From assembly GCF_030814415.1 (NCBI RefSeq), contig NZ_JAUSVB010000001.1, positions 496,001 through 560,000 on the forward strand: a stretch of DNA of 64,000 nucleotides, written 5' to 3'. This DNA comes from Cellulomonas humilata (lineage in GTDB: Bacteria > Actinomycetota > Actinomycetes > Actinomycetales > Cellulomonadaceae). Position 1 is the first letter of the stretch. Each line of letters begins with the position of its first letter. This document shows, one piece after another, positions 29,124 to 37,698 of this stretch. The translations under genes were made by a program, and so were the position numbers. Under the pieces are notes generated by a model. It had not been told where the DNA came from, made no database searches, and saw nothing but the letters and a program-made list of their open reading frames with translations.

Positions 29124-30128
29124 CTAGCCCCGCTGGCGGGCGACCTCGAAGAGGGCGATGCCCGCGGCGACGCCGGCGTTGAGGGACTCGACGGCCGACG
29201 CGATCGGGATCGACGCGATGGCGTCGCACTGCTCGCGGACCAGCCGCGACAGCCCCTTGCCCTCGGAGCCGACCACGAGCACCAGCGGGTCGGTCGCGTA
29301 CGGCAGGTCGGTGATCGACACGTCGCCGCCACCGTCCAGCCCGACGACGAACACCCCGGCCGCCTTGAGCCCCTGCAGCGTGCGCACCAGGTTGGTCACC
29401 CGGGCGACCGGCACGCGCGCCGCAGCACCCGCGGACACCTTCCACGCCGACGCCGTCACGCCCGCCGCACGCCGCTCGGGCACCAGGACGCCGTGCGCAC
29501 CGAACGCGCCGGCCGACCGGAGCACCGCCCCGAGGTTGCGGGGGTCGGTCACGCCGTCGAGCGCGACGATCAGCGCCGGCCGGTCGGTCTCCGCAGCGGC
29601 GTCCAGCAGGTCGTCGTCGTCCGCGTACGCGTACGGCGGCACCTGGATGGCGACGCCCTGGTGCACCGACCCGTCGGTGAGACGGTCCAGCTCGGCGCGG
29701 CTGACCTCGAGCAGGGGGTAGTTCGAGTTCCCGGCGGCGCTGATGATCTCGCGCGTGCGGTCGTCGGCCTCCAGGCGGGAGGCGATGTACACGGTCGAGA
29801 CCGGGATGCCCGCGCGGAGCGCCTCGACCACCGAGTTCCGGCCGGACACGATCTCGTGCGTCGAGCTCTTCCGACCGCCCTTGGACCCGGCCGCGCTGCG
29901 GCTGGCGCCCGCCGACTGGCGTCCCGACGTGCCACGCGTCCCGGCGACCGCCCGGCGCTCCGCGGCGAGCTTCGCCTTGTGCGCGGGGTGGTACTCGCGG
30001 TCCTCCGCCTTGGGCGTCGGCCCCCTGCCCTCGAGGGACCGGCGGTTCTTGCCACCCGTCCCCGCGCTGGCGACCTTCTTGGAGCCGCCCTTGCGGACGG
30101 CGCCGCGACGCTCAGAGTTTCCGGCCAT
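29124..30128 (-). CDS. rlmB: 23S rRNA (guanosine-2'-O-)-methyltransferase RlmB (TrmH/SpoU family)
   Basis: A 334-residue SpoU-type methyltransferase with a trefoil-knot catalytic domain: motif 1 DGVTDPRNLGAVLRSA, motif 2 LVVGSEGKGLSRLV, motif 3 SIPIASAVESLNAGVAAGIALFE. An RNA-binding substrate domain (HEIVSGRNSVVEAL onward) precedes it. The first 85 residues are a Lys/Arg/Gly/Ser-rich extension, which would be disordered and may help bind RNA. The expected product is Gm2251 in 23S rRNA, although SpoU members can differ in target. It is downstream of cysS on the same strand, a common order in actinobacteria. Confidence 0.9.
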   Translation of the reverse strand: MAGNSERRGAVRKGGSKKVASAGTGGKNRRSLEGRGPTPKAEDREYHPAHKAKLAAERRAVAGTRGTSGRQSAGASRSAAGSKGGRKSSTHEIVSGRNSVVEALRAGIPVSTVYIASRLEADDRTREIISAAGNSNYPLLEVSRAELDRLTDGSVHQGVAIQVPPYAYADDDDLLDAAAETDRPALIVALDGVTDPRNLGAVLRSAGAFGAHGVLVPERRAAGVTASAWKVSAGAAARVPVARVTNLVRTLQGLKAAGVFVVGLDGGGDVSITDLPYATDPLVLVVGSEGKGLSRLVREQCDAIASIPIASAVESLNAGVAAGIALFEVARQRG

Positions 30129-30176
30129 GTTCAGTTCTCCATTCGTGTGGAGCCGAGCCGCCCGCTCTCGCGGGGC

Positions 30177-31628
30177 TCAGCCCTCGTCTCGGGGGTCGGT
30201 GTCGGCGCGCGCGGCCAAGGACCAGCGCGCTCCGGAAGAGGAGTCCTCGACGACGATGCCGGCCGCGGCGAGGCGGTCCCGGATCGCGTCGGACGTGGCG
30301 AAGTCACGGGCGGCACGCGCCTGCGCACGGGCCTCCAGCTCAGCGGCGACGACGGACTCCAGCGCCCGCGCATAGCGTGCGTCGCTGCCGTGGGCGCGCC
30401 ACTGGCTGCCGCCGGGGTCGAGGCCCAGGACGTCGAGCATGGCCCGCAGCACCACCATCGCGGTGCGGGACTCCTCCAGGTCGCCGCGCGCGAGCGCGGA
30501 GTTGCCGGTGCGCAGGTGCTCGTGCACGACCGCGAGCGCGGCGGGCACGTTGAGGTCGTCGTCCATCGCGGCGACGAACTCGGCGGGCAGCTCGACGCCG
30601 GCGACCTCCGCGTCGTCGGCGACCCCTACCTTCTCGGCGGCGCGCTCGACGAACCCCGCGAGGCGGTCCCAGGTGGCCTCGGCCTCGCGCAGGGTGTCGT
30701 CGGTCCACTCGAGCATCGAGCTGTACTGCACCGCGGTCATGGCGTAGCGCAGGACGGCCGCGCGCTCCTTGGCCAGCACGACGGTGACCAGCAGGCCGTT
30801 GCCGAGGGACTTGCTCATCTTGGCGCCGCTCTGCGTGACCCAGCCGTTGTGCAGCCAGTACTGCGCGAACCCGTAGCCGGCGGCCCGCGACTGGGCCTGC
30901 TCGTTCTCGTGGTGCGGGAAGCGCAGGTCGAGCCCGCCGCCGTGGATGTCGAAGGACTCCCCCAGGTACCGCTGCGCCATCGCCGAGCACTCGAGGTGCC
31001 AGCCCGGGCGGCCGCGGCCGAACGGTGTGTCCCACGAGGCCGTCTCCGGCTCGCCGGGCTTGGCGGCCTTCCAGAGGGCGAAGTCGCGGGGGTCGCGCTT
31101 GGCGTCGTCGTCGACGGTGCCGTCGGGCGCGGGGATCATGTCGTCGACCCGCTGGTTGGTCAGCGCGCCGTACTCGGGGTAGCTGCGGACGTCGAACCAC
31201 ACGTCGCCGGGCCCGGAGGTGTACGCGTGACCGGTCTCGACCAGACGGTCCATCAGCTCGATCATCGCCGGGACGTGACCGGTCGCGCGCGGCTCGTAGC
31301 TGGGCGGCAGCACGCCGAGGGCGTCGTACGCCGCGGTGAAGGCCCGCTCGTTCGTGGCGGCCCACGCCCACCACGGCTCACCGGCGTCGGCGGCCTTGGC
31401 CAGGATCTTGTCGTCGATGTCGGTCACGTTGCGCACGAGCGTGACGCGGTGCCCCGTGCGACGCAGCCAGCGCACCAGCACGTCGAACGCGATGCCCGAG
31501 CGGAGGTGCCCGATGTGCGGTGGCGCCTGCACCGTGGCCCCGCACAGGTAGATGCCCACCTCGTTCGGCACGAGTGGGACGAAGTCACGCACCGTCCGGG
31601 TCGCGGTGTCGAAGAGGCGCAGGGTCAC
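30177..31628 (-). CDS. cysS: Cysteinyl-tRNA synthetase
   Basis: A 483-residue class I synthetase. The HIGH motif is [10 protein letters not shown] near residue 37; KMSKS is in [10 protein letters not shown] near residue 273. Zinc ligands are visible: [15 protein letters not shown] and FPHHENE. The start is GTG 31628, which begins MTLRLFDT. It charges tRNA-Cys with cysteine. MshC-type mycothiol ligases are shorter and end differently, so this is the synthetase. Confidence 0.96.
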   Translation of the reverse strand: MTLRLFDTATRTVRDFVPLVPNEVGIYLCGATVQAPPHIGHLRSGIAFDVLVRWLRRTGHRVTLVRNVTDIDDKILAKAADAGEPWWAWAATNERAFTAAYDALGVLPPSYEPRATGHVPAMIELMDRLVETGHAYTSGPGDVWFDVRSYPEYGALTNQRVDDMIPAPDGTVDDDAKRDPRDFALWKAAKPGEPETASWDTPFGRGRPGWHLECSAMAQRYLGESFDIHGGGLDLRFPHHENEQAQSRAAGYGFAQYWLHNGWVTQSGAKMSKSLGNGLLVTVVLAKERAAVLRYAMTAVQYSSMLEWTDDTLREAEATWDRLAGFVERAAEKVGVADDAEVAGVELPAEFVAAMDDDLNVPAALAVVHEHLRTGNSALARGDLEESRTAMVVLRAMLDVLGLDPGGSQWRAHGSDARYARALESVVAAELEARAQARAARDFATSDAIRDRLAAAGIVVEDSSSGARWSLAARADTDPRDEG

Positions 31629-31695
31629 CGGTCAAGGCTACCGGCGCAGGACCCCCGCGCCTTTCACACCCCCGCACCCCCACCATCCGCTCGCA

Positions 31696-31740
31696 ACGTC
31701 CGCGGATTCGAGCGTCATGGCGACCGAATGCTCGGACGCT
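31696..31740 (-). repeat. 45-bp interspersed repeat, copy A
   Basis: Read on the minus strand, this element aligns with copy B (31757-31801) at about 38 of 45 positions and with copy C (57187-57231) at about 36 of 45 (counted by eye). Its ends are partly complementary (CGTCCG with CGGACG). It lies in the gap between cysS and the fold III PLP enzyme gene. Confidence 0.7.
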
Positions 31741-31756
31741 ACGGGTGGTGGATCGG

Positions 31757-31801
31757 ACGTCCGCGGAAACGAGCGTCCCGGCGACCGGATGCTCGGACGT
31801 G
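31757..31801 (-). repeat. 45-bp interspersed repeat, copy B
   Basis: A second copy in tandem with copy A, 61 bp downstream in the same orientation, with GTCCGCGGA and ATGCTCGGACG shared. With A it fills most of the 187-bp cysS-PLP gene gap. No other coding or RNA gene is seen in this gap. Confidence 0.7.
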
Positions 31802-31815
31802 GTGGGTGGCGGGGG

Positions 31816-33000
31816 TCAGCCGAAGGTGTGGTGCTCGCCGCGGTAGGTGGGGACCGTGTCCTCGATGGTGGTGCCGCGGACCAGGTGGACCTGCTCGAAG
31901 CGCTCCATGACCTCGCCGGACTTCGCGTGCCGGAACCAGACCCGGTCCCCGACGCGCAGGTCCGCGCCGCTCGACAGCCGCAGGGGCGTCTGCACCTCAC
32001 CGGCGCCCTCGCGGCTGGTCAGCGCCAGCCCGGCGGGCCAGACGGGGCGCGGCTGGCGCGACTTCGTGGCGGGCCCGGACGCGATGTACCCGCCGCCGAA
32101 CACGGTGGCGAAGCCGGGGCCCGGGATGCGGACGACGTCGAGCCCGAAGAACGCGGCCGGTCGGGGGGTGAACGAGCGGTAGGCGTCGAAGAGGGTCGGC
32201 ACGAACAGGCCGGAGCCGGCGGTGACCTCGGTGACGACAGGGTCGGCGGCGCTGGACGCCACGGAGCCGGAGCCGCCGGAGTTGACCAGCGACAGCTCGT
32301 GACCGACGGCGGTCTGCACGGCGTCCACGACGGCCGCGCGGCGGACGGCCAGGTCCCGGATCGACAGCCGCTTGACCGCGCGGACGGCAGGCGAGGAGTC
32401 GGGGAGCCCGGCGACCTGCGCCTCGTAGAACATCACGCCGACCACGTCGACCCCGGACCGGCGGGCGATCAGGGCCGCGAGCGCCCCGGCGTCGGCGGCG
32501 GAGTGCACCGGAGAGCGCCGGACGCCCAGGTGCGCGGCCACTGGGCCGAACCGCACCTTGAGGGACGCGTCGACGTCGAGGCAGAGGCGCAGCGTGGTGC
32601 CGTGGGCGTCGGCGGCCCGGGCGGCCAGCTCGACCTGGGCGGCGTCGTCGACCATGAGCGTGACGGCCCGGGCGGCGACCGGGTCCGCGGCGAGGGCGTC
32701 GAGCGCCCCGGTGTCGACGCTCGGGTAGCCCAGCAGGACGTCGTCGACCCCCTGCGCGACCAGCCAGAGCGCCTCGCGCACGTTGTAGCCCATGACGCCC
32801 GCGAACCCGGGGAGCGCCAGGACGCGGTCGAGCACGTGCCGGACCCGGACGGACTTGCTGGCCACGCGGATCGGCGTCCCGGCGGCCCGGACGACGAGGT
32901 CCGCCGCGTTGGCGTCGAGGGCGTCGAGGTCCACGACGGCGAGCGGCGCGGCCAAGCCACGCGTCGCCTCGTCGAGACGCTCGCCCAGGGTGCCGGTCAT
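31816..33000 (-). CDS. Fold-type III PLP enzyme (amino acid deaminase/aldolase-like, alanine racemase N-terminal domain)
   Basis: A 394-residue protein with an alanine-racemase-type barrel. The Schiff-base lysine is Lys49 in IRVASKSVR, and SLVNSGGSGSV, a phosphate-binding loop, follows in the middle. The C-terminal beta domain has RVGDRVWFRHAKSGE. The pattern resembles D-threonine aldolase/D-serine dehydratase-like proteins annotated as amino acid deaminase/aldolase, not a true racemase. It overlaps the MFS gene by four bases (ATGA). With the lactone oxidase across the divergent promoter it may act on an unusual hydroxy-amino acid or sugar-derived compound; this is inference. Confidence 0.78.
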   Translation of the reverse strand: MTGTLGERLDEATRGLAAPLAVVDLDALDANAADLVVRAAGTPIRVASKSVRVRHVLDRVLALPGFAGVMGYNVREALWLVAQGVDDVLLGYPSVDTGALDALAADPVAARAVTLMVDDAAQVELAARAADAHGTTLRLCLDVDASLKVRFGPVAAHLGVRRSPVHSAADAGALAALIARRSGVDVVGVMFYEAQVAGLPDSSPAVRAVKRLSIRDLAVRRAAVVDAVQTAVGHELSLVNSGGSGSVASSAADPVVTEVTAGSGLFVPTLFDAYRSFTPRPAAFFGLDVVRIPGPGFATVFGGGYIASGPATKSRQPRPVWPAGLALTSREGAGEVQTPLRLSSGADLRVGDRVWFRHAKSGEVMERFEQVHLVRGTTIEDTVPTYRGEHHTFG

Positions 33001-34238
33001 GCACCGGCTCCGGCGGTGACGGGTGCGCCGGTGTGCCGGGTGACGCCGAAGCGGCCGGCGAAGATCGCCACGACGACCACCAGCACGATCGGGACGGCGA
33101 ACCCGTAGTGCAGGGAGGACGTGCTGCCGATGGCTCCCACCAGCACGCCGCCGAGCACCGCTCCGACGTAGTTGAAGATGTTGAGCCGCGCTACGACCGC
33201 GTCCGCGTGCCCCGGCGCGAGGTCCCCCGCCGCCGAGAAGCACAGGGGTGCGATGACGCCGAGACCGGCGCCCGCGACCGCGAAGCCGGCCAGTCCTGCC
33301 CACGGTCCGGGTGCGGCGACGACGAGGACGAGCCCGGCGGCGCCGACGAGCGCCCCGGTGCGCAGCACGACCACCCGGCCCCATCGCCGCACGAGCGGGT
33401 CGCCGGCCAGCCGCGACGCCAGGGTCGTCGTGAGGTAGGCGGCGTAGCCCAGGGGCGCGAACGACGCGGCCGCCAGGAGGACGTCGCCGAGGTAGATGGT
33501 GCTCCAGGTGGAGATCGCGGTGTCGGCGACGTAGAACGCCACGACACCGAGCCCGAGCAGGAGGACGGCCCCCCACGGGACGACGGGCTTGGCACCGTCC
33601 GTGACGGGCAGGGCCAGGGCCTCGTCGGGCGTCGCGACGCCGTCCGCGCGGACCGGGACGGTCACCCGCCACCCGGCGCGCAGGACGCCGACAGCCGCGA
33701 GGAGCGCCACCAGCGTCCCGGCCAGCAGGGCGACGGCGACCGGGTCGGTGGGCGTCCGGCCGACCGTGGCCGCGACGAAGACGGCGCCGGCGATGCCTCC
33801 GACGGACCACGAGGCGTAGAACCCGGTGAGGAGCGACCGGCCGTACTCGCGCTGGATGGCGACGGCCTGCATGTTCGTGCCGGCGTCGACCATGCCGAGC
33901 CCGATCCCGTAGACCGCGAACCCGAGGGCCAGCACCGCGAAGACGGGCGCCACGGCTGCGATGACGACGGCCGTGGCGACGATCAGGAGGCCCGCTCCGA
34001 GGACGATCCGGCTGCCGCCGGCGGACCGGGCGACGCGGTCGGCGACGACCGTGCCGACCGCGGCCATGAGGCAGACGCCGAGCACGACGAGGGTGACCTG
34101 CCCGTCGTCGATGCCGTACCGGTCCTTGAACCCCTCGAGGCTGGTCAGCACGGTGGCGTAGGCGAAGCCCTGGCCGGCGAACCCGGCCGAGACCGCGATG
34201 CGGGCACGACGGGCCGACGCGACAGCAGGGGCGCTCAC
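32997..34238 (-). CDS. MFS transporter
   Basis: A 413-residue protein with about twelve membrane segments. Between the halves is a charged loop, and SVGGIAGAVFVAATVG and DAGTNMQAVAIQREYGRSLLTGFYASWSV resemble the fucose-permease/YbjJ-like MFS group. GTG 34238 overlaps the TetR stop by four bases, and its own stop overlaps the next start by four, so TetR-MFS-PLP enzyme form one operon. It probably moves the substrate or product of the adjacent enzymes. Direction of transport is not evident. Confidence 0.85.
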   Translation of the reverse strand: MSAPAVASARRARIAVSAGFAGQGFAYATVLTSLEGFKDRYGIDDGQVTLVVLGVCLMAAVGTVVADRVARSAGGSRIVLGAGLLIVATAVVIAAVAPVFAVLALGFAVYGIGLGMVDAGTNMQAVAIQREYGRSLLTGFYASWSVGGIAGAVFVAATVGRTPTDPVAVALLAGTLVALLAAVGVLRAGWRVTVPVRADGVATPDEALALPVTDGAKPVVPWGAVLLLGLGVVAFYVADTAISTWSTIYLGDVLLAAASFAPLGYAAYLTTTLASRLAGDPLVRRWGRVVVLRTGALVGAAGLVLVVAAPGPWAGLAGFAVAGAGLGVIAPLCFSAAGDLAPGHADAVVARLNIFNYVGAVLGGVLVGAIGSTSSLHYGFAVPIVLVVVVAIFAGRFGVTRHTGAPVTAGAGA

Positions 34239-34867
34239 GCGAGGGTCGCGGCGGTGTCAGCCTCGAGCGAGGTCGGGACGGCCACCGTGGCGAGGAAACG
34301 CCCGAAGCCCTGCAACCCGGCGCGGGCTGCTTCGCTGTCGCCGTCGACGAGCCAGGCGAGCGAGAAACCGTCGATGACCGCGACGACCGTGCGTGCGAGG
34401 GTGCCGCGCGGGACCGTCCAGCTGACGTGCGCGGACCGCTCCACCAGGTCGAGGACCTGCTCGGCGGCGGCCCACTGGCCGCGGTACTGCTCGATGGCGA
34501 CCTGGTTGAGCTCGGCGTGCCGCAGCGAGGACGTCGTCAGCTCGTAGCTCAGCAGCTGCGGGCCGCGGGAGTCGCGGATACCGGCCCACAGGGCGTCGAT
34601 GACGCCTTCGATGACGGACTCGGGGTCGCGGGCCTCCGGGGGCAGCTCACCCAGGCTGCGCTCGAGGTTGGCCGACGTGATGGCGTGGGCCATCGCGCGC
34701 AGGAGCTCGTCCTTGTCCTGGAAGCAGTAGTGCACGACGCCCAGCGAGACCCCGGCCTCTGCGGCGACGGCGCGCACGGTGGCAGCATCGATGCCGTCCC
34801 GGCTCGCGACGGCGAGCGCAGCCTCGATCAGCTGCTCGCGCCTCTCGGCCACAGGCAAGCGGTTCAT
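34235..34867 (-). CDS. TetR-family transcriptional regulator
   Basis: A 210-residue regulator. The N-terminal HTH is AALAVASRDGIDAATVRAVAAEAGVSLGVVHYCFQDKDELL, here seen as the typical TetR helix arrangement at about residues 16-55. The ligand domain contains AGIRDSRGPQLLSYE. It is first in its operon and divergent from the lactone oxidase gene. A candidate operator, GTCAAG-GA-CTTGAC, lies in the shared region, so it probably represses both directions. Confidence 0.88.
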   Translation of the reverse strand: MNRLPVAERREQLIEAALAVASRDGIDAATVRAVAAEAGVSLGVVHYCFQDKDELLRAMAHAITSANLERSLGELPPEARDPESVIEGVIDALWAGIRDSRGPQLLSYELTTSSLRHAELNQVAIEQYRGQWAAAEQVLDLVERSAHVSWTVPRGTLARTVVAVIDGFSLAWLVDGDSEAARAGLQGFGRFLATVAVPTSLEADTAATLA

Positions 34868-34973
34868 GACAGGGTTCCCCTCCCTCTAGCGACGGCCCCA
34901 CCGGCCGACCACCGCCCGGTGGGCGAGGCCGACGCCTCCCCCAGTGCACAGTTCAATAGCACTTGTCACGATA

Positions 34974-34987
34974 GTCAAGGACTTGAC
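34974..34987. promoter_or_regulatory. Candidate TetR operator between the divergent operons
   Basis: GTCAAG (34974-34979) and CTTGAC (34982-34987) form an inverted repeat with two central bases; another CTTGAC half-site follows at 34991-34996. It lies in the 162-bp divergent promoter region, which is relatively AT-rich for this window, and the minus strand reads TTGACT here. Binding by the adjacent TetR protein is inference. Confidence 0.5.
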
Positions 34988-35029
34988 GCACTTGACTTGG
35001 ACAACCGACCAGGACAACCTGTCACCATT

Positions 35030-36382
35030 ATGGGACGACTGTCGACATCCGGCGACTGGCAGAACTGGGCTCGCACCGCTCGTGCGACGCCCCGCCGGGT
35101 GCTGCACCCCCGTGACCTGGGAGAACTCTCCTCCGCCGTGCGCGCAGGCGCGTTCGAGGGGCTCCGCGTCCGGGCGCTGGGCGGGGGGCACTCGTTCACC
35201 CCCGTGGCGGTCACCGACGGGGTCCACATCCGTCTCGACTCGTTGGACGCACTTGAGCGTGTCGCGCCCCAGGAAGACGGCACGACCCACGTCACCGTGG
35301 GTGCCGGAATCCGCCTGGGCGCTCTGAACACCCTGCTGGCGGACCGCGGGCTGGCCATGCGCAACCTCGGTGACATCGACAAGCAGTCGATCGCGGGGGC
35401 CATCTCGACCGGCACGCACGGCACCGGCGCGAAGCTGGGCGGGCTGGCCACGCAGGTCGTCGGCGCCCGGCTCGTCACTGCGACCGGCGAGGTCGTCGAG
35501 ACCTCCCCGACGCAGCAGCCGGAGCTGTTCGAGCTGGCCCGGCTCGGCCTGGGCAGCGTCGGCGTGCTCGCCGCCGTGACGCTCGAGGTGGTCCCGGCGT
35601 ACCGCCTGGAGGCCCGCGAGGAGCCGTGGCCGCTGGACGAGGTCTTCGAGCAGCTGGACGGCCCGGACGGCCTGGTCGAGAGCAACGACCACTTCGAGTT
35701 CTACTGGTTCCCGCACACGCGCCGGGCGCTGACCAAGCGCAACAACCGCGTGCCCGACGACGTGGTGGTCCCCCTGCCGCGGCTGCGCGGGTGGGTCGAC
35801 GACGAGCTCCTGTCCAACGCGGTGTTCTCGCTGGCCAACGGCGTCGCCACCCTGGCGCCCTCGACCACGGCGTCGATCAACGGGTTCGCCGCGCGCGCCC
35901 TGTCCTCCCGCCGCTACACGGCACCGTCCGCGGACGTCTTCGTCTCCCCGCGCCGGGTGAAGTTCCGCGAGATGGAGTACGCGGTGCCGCGCCACCAGCT
36001 GGTCCACGTGCTGCACGAGATCGACGCCTGGATCGAGTCGAGCGGCGAGCGCGTCCCGTTCCCGGTCGAGGTCCGGTTCGCCGCGGCGGACGACCTGTGG
36101 CTCTCGACGGCGCACGGGCGCGAGACGGCGTACGTCGCGGTGCACCAGTATCTGCGGCTGCCGTACGCGCGGTACTTCGCGGCCGTCGAGCGGATCGTCG
36201 CCCAGGTGGGTGGCCGGCCGCACTGGGGCAAGATGCACTGGCTCGAGGCCGAACAGCTGGGCGCCCTGTACCCCCGGTTCGCGGACGCCCAGCGGGTGCG
36301 CGCCGAGGCAGACCCCACCGGCGTCTTCAGCAACCCCTACCTGGACCGTCTGCTGGGGTCCGGCCACCGCCTCGCCGCGTAG
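35030..36382 (+). CDS. FAD-dependent sugar-lactone oxidase (D-arabinono-1,4-lactone oxidase family)
   Basis: A 450-residue VAO-type flavoprotein. The N-terminal FAD domain has RALGGGHSFTPVAVTDG, in which the His may carry covalent FAD, and SIAGAISTGTHGTGAKLGGLA. The C-terminal ALO domain has EFYWFPHT and GGRPHWGKMHWLEAEQL, matching the H-W-G-K motif of aldonolactone oxidases. The likely reaction oxidises a sugar-1,4-lactone with O2. ATG 35030 follows the divergent TetR promoter; the longer open frame upstream is not coding. It ends two bases before the convergent LacI gene's stop. Confidence 0.88.
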   Translation: MGRLSTSGDWQNWARTARATPRRVLHPRDLGELSSAVRAGAFEGLRVRALGGGHSFTPVAVTDGVHIRLDSLDALERVAPQEDGTTHVTVGAGIRLGALNTLLADRGLAMRNLGDIDKQSIAGAISTGTHGTGAKLGGLATQVVGARLVTATGEVVETSPTQQPELFELARLGLGSVGVLAAVTLEVVPAYRLEAREEPWPLDEVFEQLDGPDGLVESNDHFEFYWFPHTRRALTKRNNRVPDDVVVPLPRLRGWVDDELLSNAVFSLANGVATLAPSTTASINGFAARALSSRRYTAPSADVFVSPRRVKFREMEYAVPRHQLVHVLHEIDAWIESSGERVPFPVEVRFAAADDLWLSTAHGRETAYVAVHQYLRLPYARYFAAVERIVAQVGGRPHWGKMHWLEAEQLGALYPRFADAQRVRAEADPTGVFSNPYLDRLLGSGHRLAA

Positions 36383-36384
36383 GC

Positions 36385-37407
36385 CTACCGCTTCGCGACC
36401 GTCGAGCCCCGGATCACCAGGCGGCCGGCCACGTACTCGGTCCCGGACCCGGTGTCCACGCCGTCGAGCGCGGCGAACACCCGCTGGGCGGCAGTGCGTC
36501 CGAGCTGCTGCAGGTTGGCGTCGATGCTGGTCAGCTCCGGCCGGGAGTTGGTGGTCAGCACCTCCCAGTTGTCGAACCCCATGACGGCGAGGTCGTCGGG
36601 CACGGTCCGGTGCAGGTCGCGGGCGGTGTCGAGGGCGCCGCGGGCGATCTGGTCGGAGCCGCACAGGATGGCGTCGATGTCGGGGTGCCGGGCCAGCAGC
36701 ACGGCGGCGGCGTCGCGCCCCCAGCCCTCGGACCACTCGCTGTACATGACGTCGCCGACGAGCTCGCGCCCGGCGGCGTGCAGGCCGGCCCTGACACCCT
36801 CGGCGCGGTCACGGGCGGCCGCGTAGGCGGGCTCGCCGGTGATGTGCGCGATGCGCGAGCGCCCGCAGGCGATCAGGTGCTCGACGGCGATGCGGCCCGC
36901 GCTGACGTTGTCGGGGGTGATCGACAGGTCGGAGGGGTCGTCGGACGGCGCGTACGCGTAGACGACCGGGACCGGGATGGCGTGGCCGAGCGAGGGGCGG
37001 GGATCCGTCTGCCGGCCGACGACGATGAGGCCGTCGACGCGGCGGCTGAGCAGGGCGCGCAGGTGGTACTGCTCGCGGATGGAGTCGCCGCGGGCGTCAC
37101 AGAGGAAGACGTTCACCTTGCCGGCGCCGAACGCGTCCTCGGCGCCCATGAGGATCGGGATGACGAACCGGCCCTCGAGGTCGCTGGTCAGCAGGCCTAC
37201 CGTGCCGGTGCGCCCGGCGAGCAGCCCGCGGGCGAGCGGGTTGGGGCTGAACGAGAGCCGTTCGGCTGCCTCCACGACGCGCTGCCGGGTGCTGTCCTTG
37301 ACCTGGTCGCGTCCGTTGAGCGCCTTCGAGGCCGTCGCCACCGAGACGCCGGCGAGTCGCGCGACGTCGGAGAGCGTCACGGCGCGGGCTTGTTCGACGC
37401 GGGCCAC
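36385..37407 (-). CDS. LacI-family transcriptional regulator
   Basis: A 340-residue repressor with the LacI HTH and hinge: VTLSDVARLAGVSVATASKAL near the N-terminus, and FSPNPLARGLLAGRTGTVGLL after it. The sugar-binding domain has type 1 periplasmic-protein features such as GSDQIARGAL and VMGFDNWE. GTG 37407 is chosen because GAGGAGG lies eight bases upstream. It is divergent from a sugar ABC/GH127 operon and a GAAAACCTTTTC palindrome lies between them. It should repress that operon until an arabinose-containing sugar is bound. Confidence 0.9.
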   Translation of the reverse strand: MARVEQARAVTLSDVARLAGVSVATASKALNGRDQVKDSTRQRVVEAAERLSFSPNPLARGLLAGRTGTVGLLTSDLEGRFVIPILMGAEDAFGAGKVNVFLCDARGDSIREQYHLRALLSRRVDGLIVVGRQTDPRPSLGHAIPVPVVYAYAPSDDPSDLSITPDNVSAGRIAVEHLIACGRSRIAHITGEPAYAAARDRAEGVRAGLHAAGRELVGDVMYSEWSEGWGRDAAAVLLARHPDIDAILCGSDQIARGALDTARDLHRTVPDDLAVMGFDNWEVLTTNSRPELTSIDANLQQLGRTAAQRVFAALDGVDTGSGTEYVAGRLVIRGSTVAKR

Positions 37408-37698
37408 CGGAACCACCTCCTCGAGGGCGAATGCCGTTCGTGATCGAACTGTAACCGCACCACCCCGTTGACGCGCCACCCCTGCCCGCTCTATCTTCAG
37501 AAAACCTTTTCGGCTTGTTTCGGGATCGGGTCGGTTCGTCGGAGTTGCTCTAGGTGTGCACGTCAGGGCGCCGGAGCGGCACCGTGGGACCGACCGGTGC
37601 GCCCCCTCCGATCCGCGGGCACCGACAAAGGGTTTCGCCCCATGAACCCGAGGTGCCGATGACGGCACCCGCTCGACGAAGAGCACGAGGAGACGCCC
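37408..37698. promoter_or_regulatory. Divergent control region LacI / sugar importer
   Basis: This 291-bp gap has no gene. It holds the operator-like palindrome at 37500-37511, and a good ribosome site GAGGAG six bases before the binding-protein ATG. Two AT-richer stretches near 37495-37530 and 37625-37640 (ACAAAGGGTTTCG) may include promoter elements; no -10/-35 pair is convincing. Confidence 0.5.
37500..37511. promoter_or_regulatory. Candidate LacI-type operator
   Basis: GAAAACCTTTTC has five-base arms (GAAAA, TTTTC) around a CC centre. Short symmetric sites with a central CpG or CC step are typical of LacI-family repressors. It is 93 bp upstream of the LacI start and 188 bp upstream of the binding-protein gene. 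Confidence 0.55.

Noticed and set aside
31629..31815. CRISPR array
   Set aside because: There are only two imperfect repeats 61 bases apart, a third copy lies elsewhere in the genome, and no cas genes are present.
29493..31910. Plus-strand open frame of about 800 codons
   Set aside because: It is antisense to rlmB and cysS, both with intact motifs.
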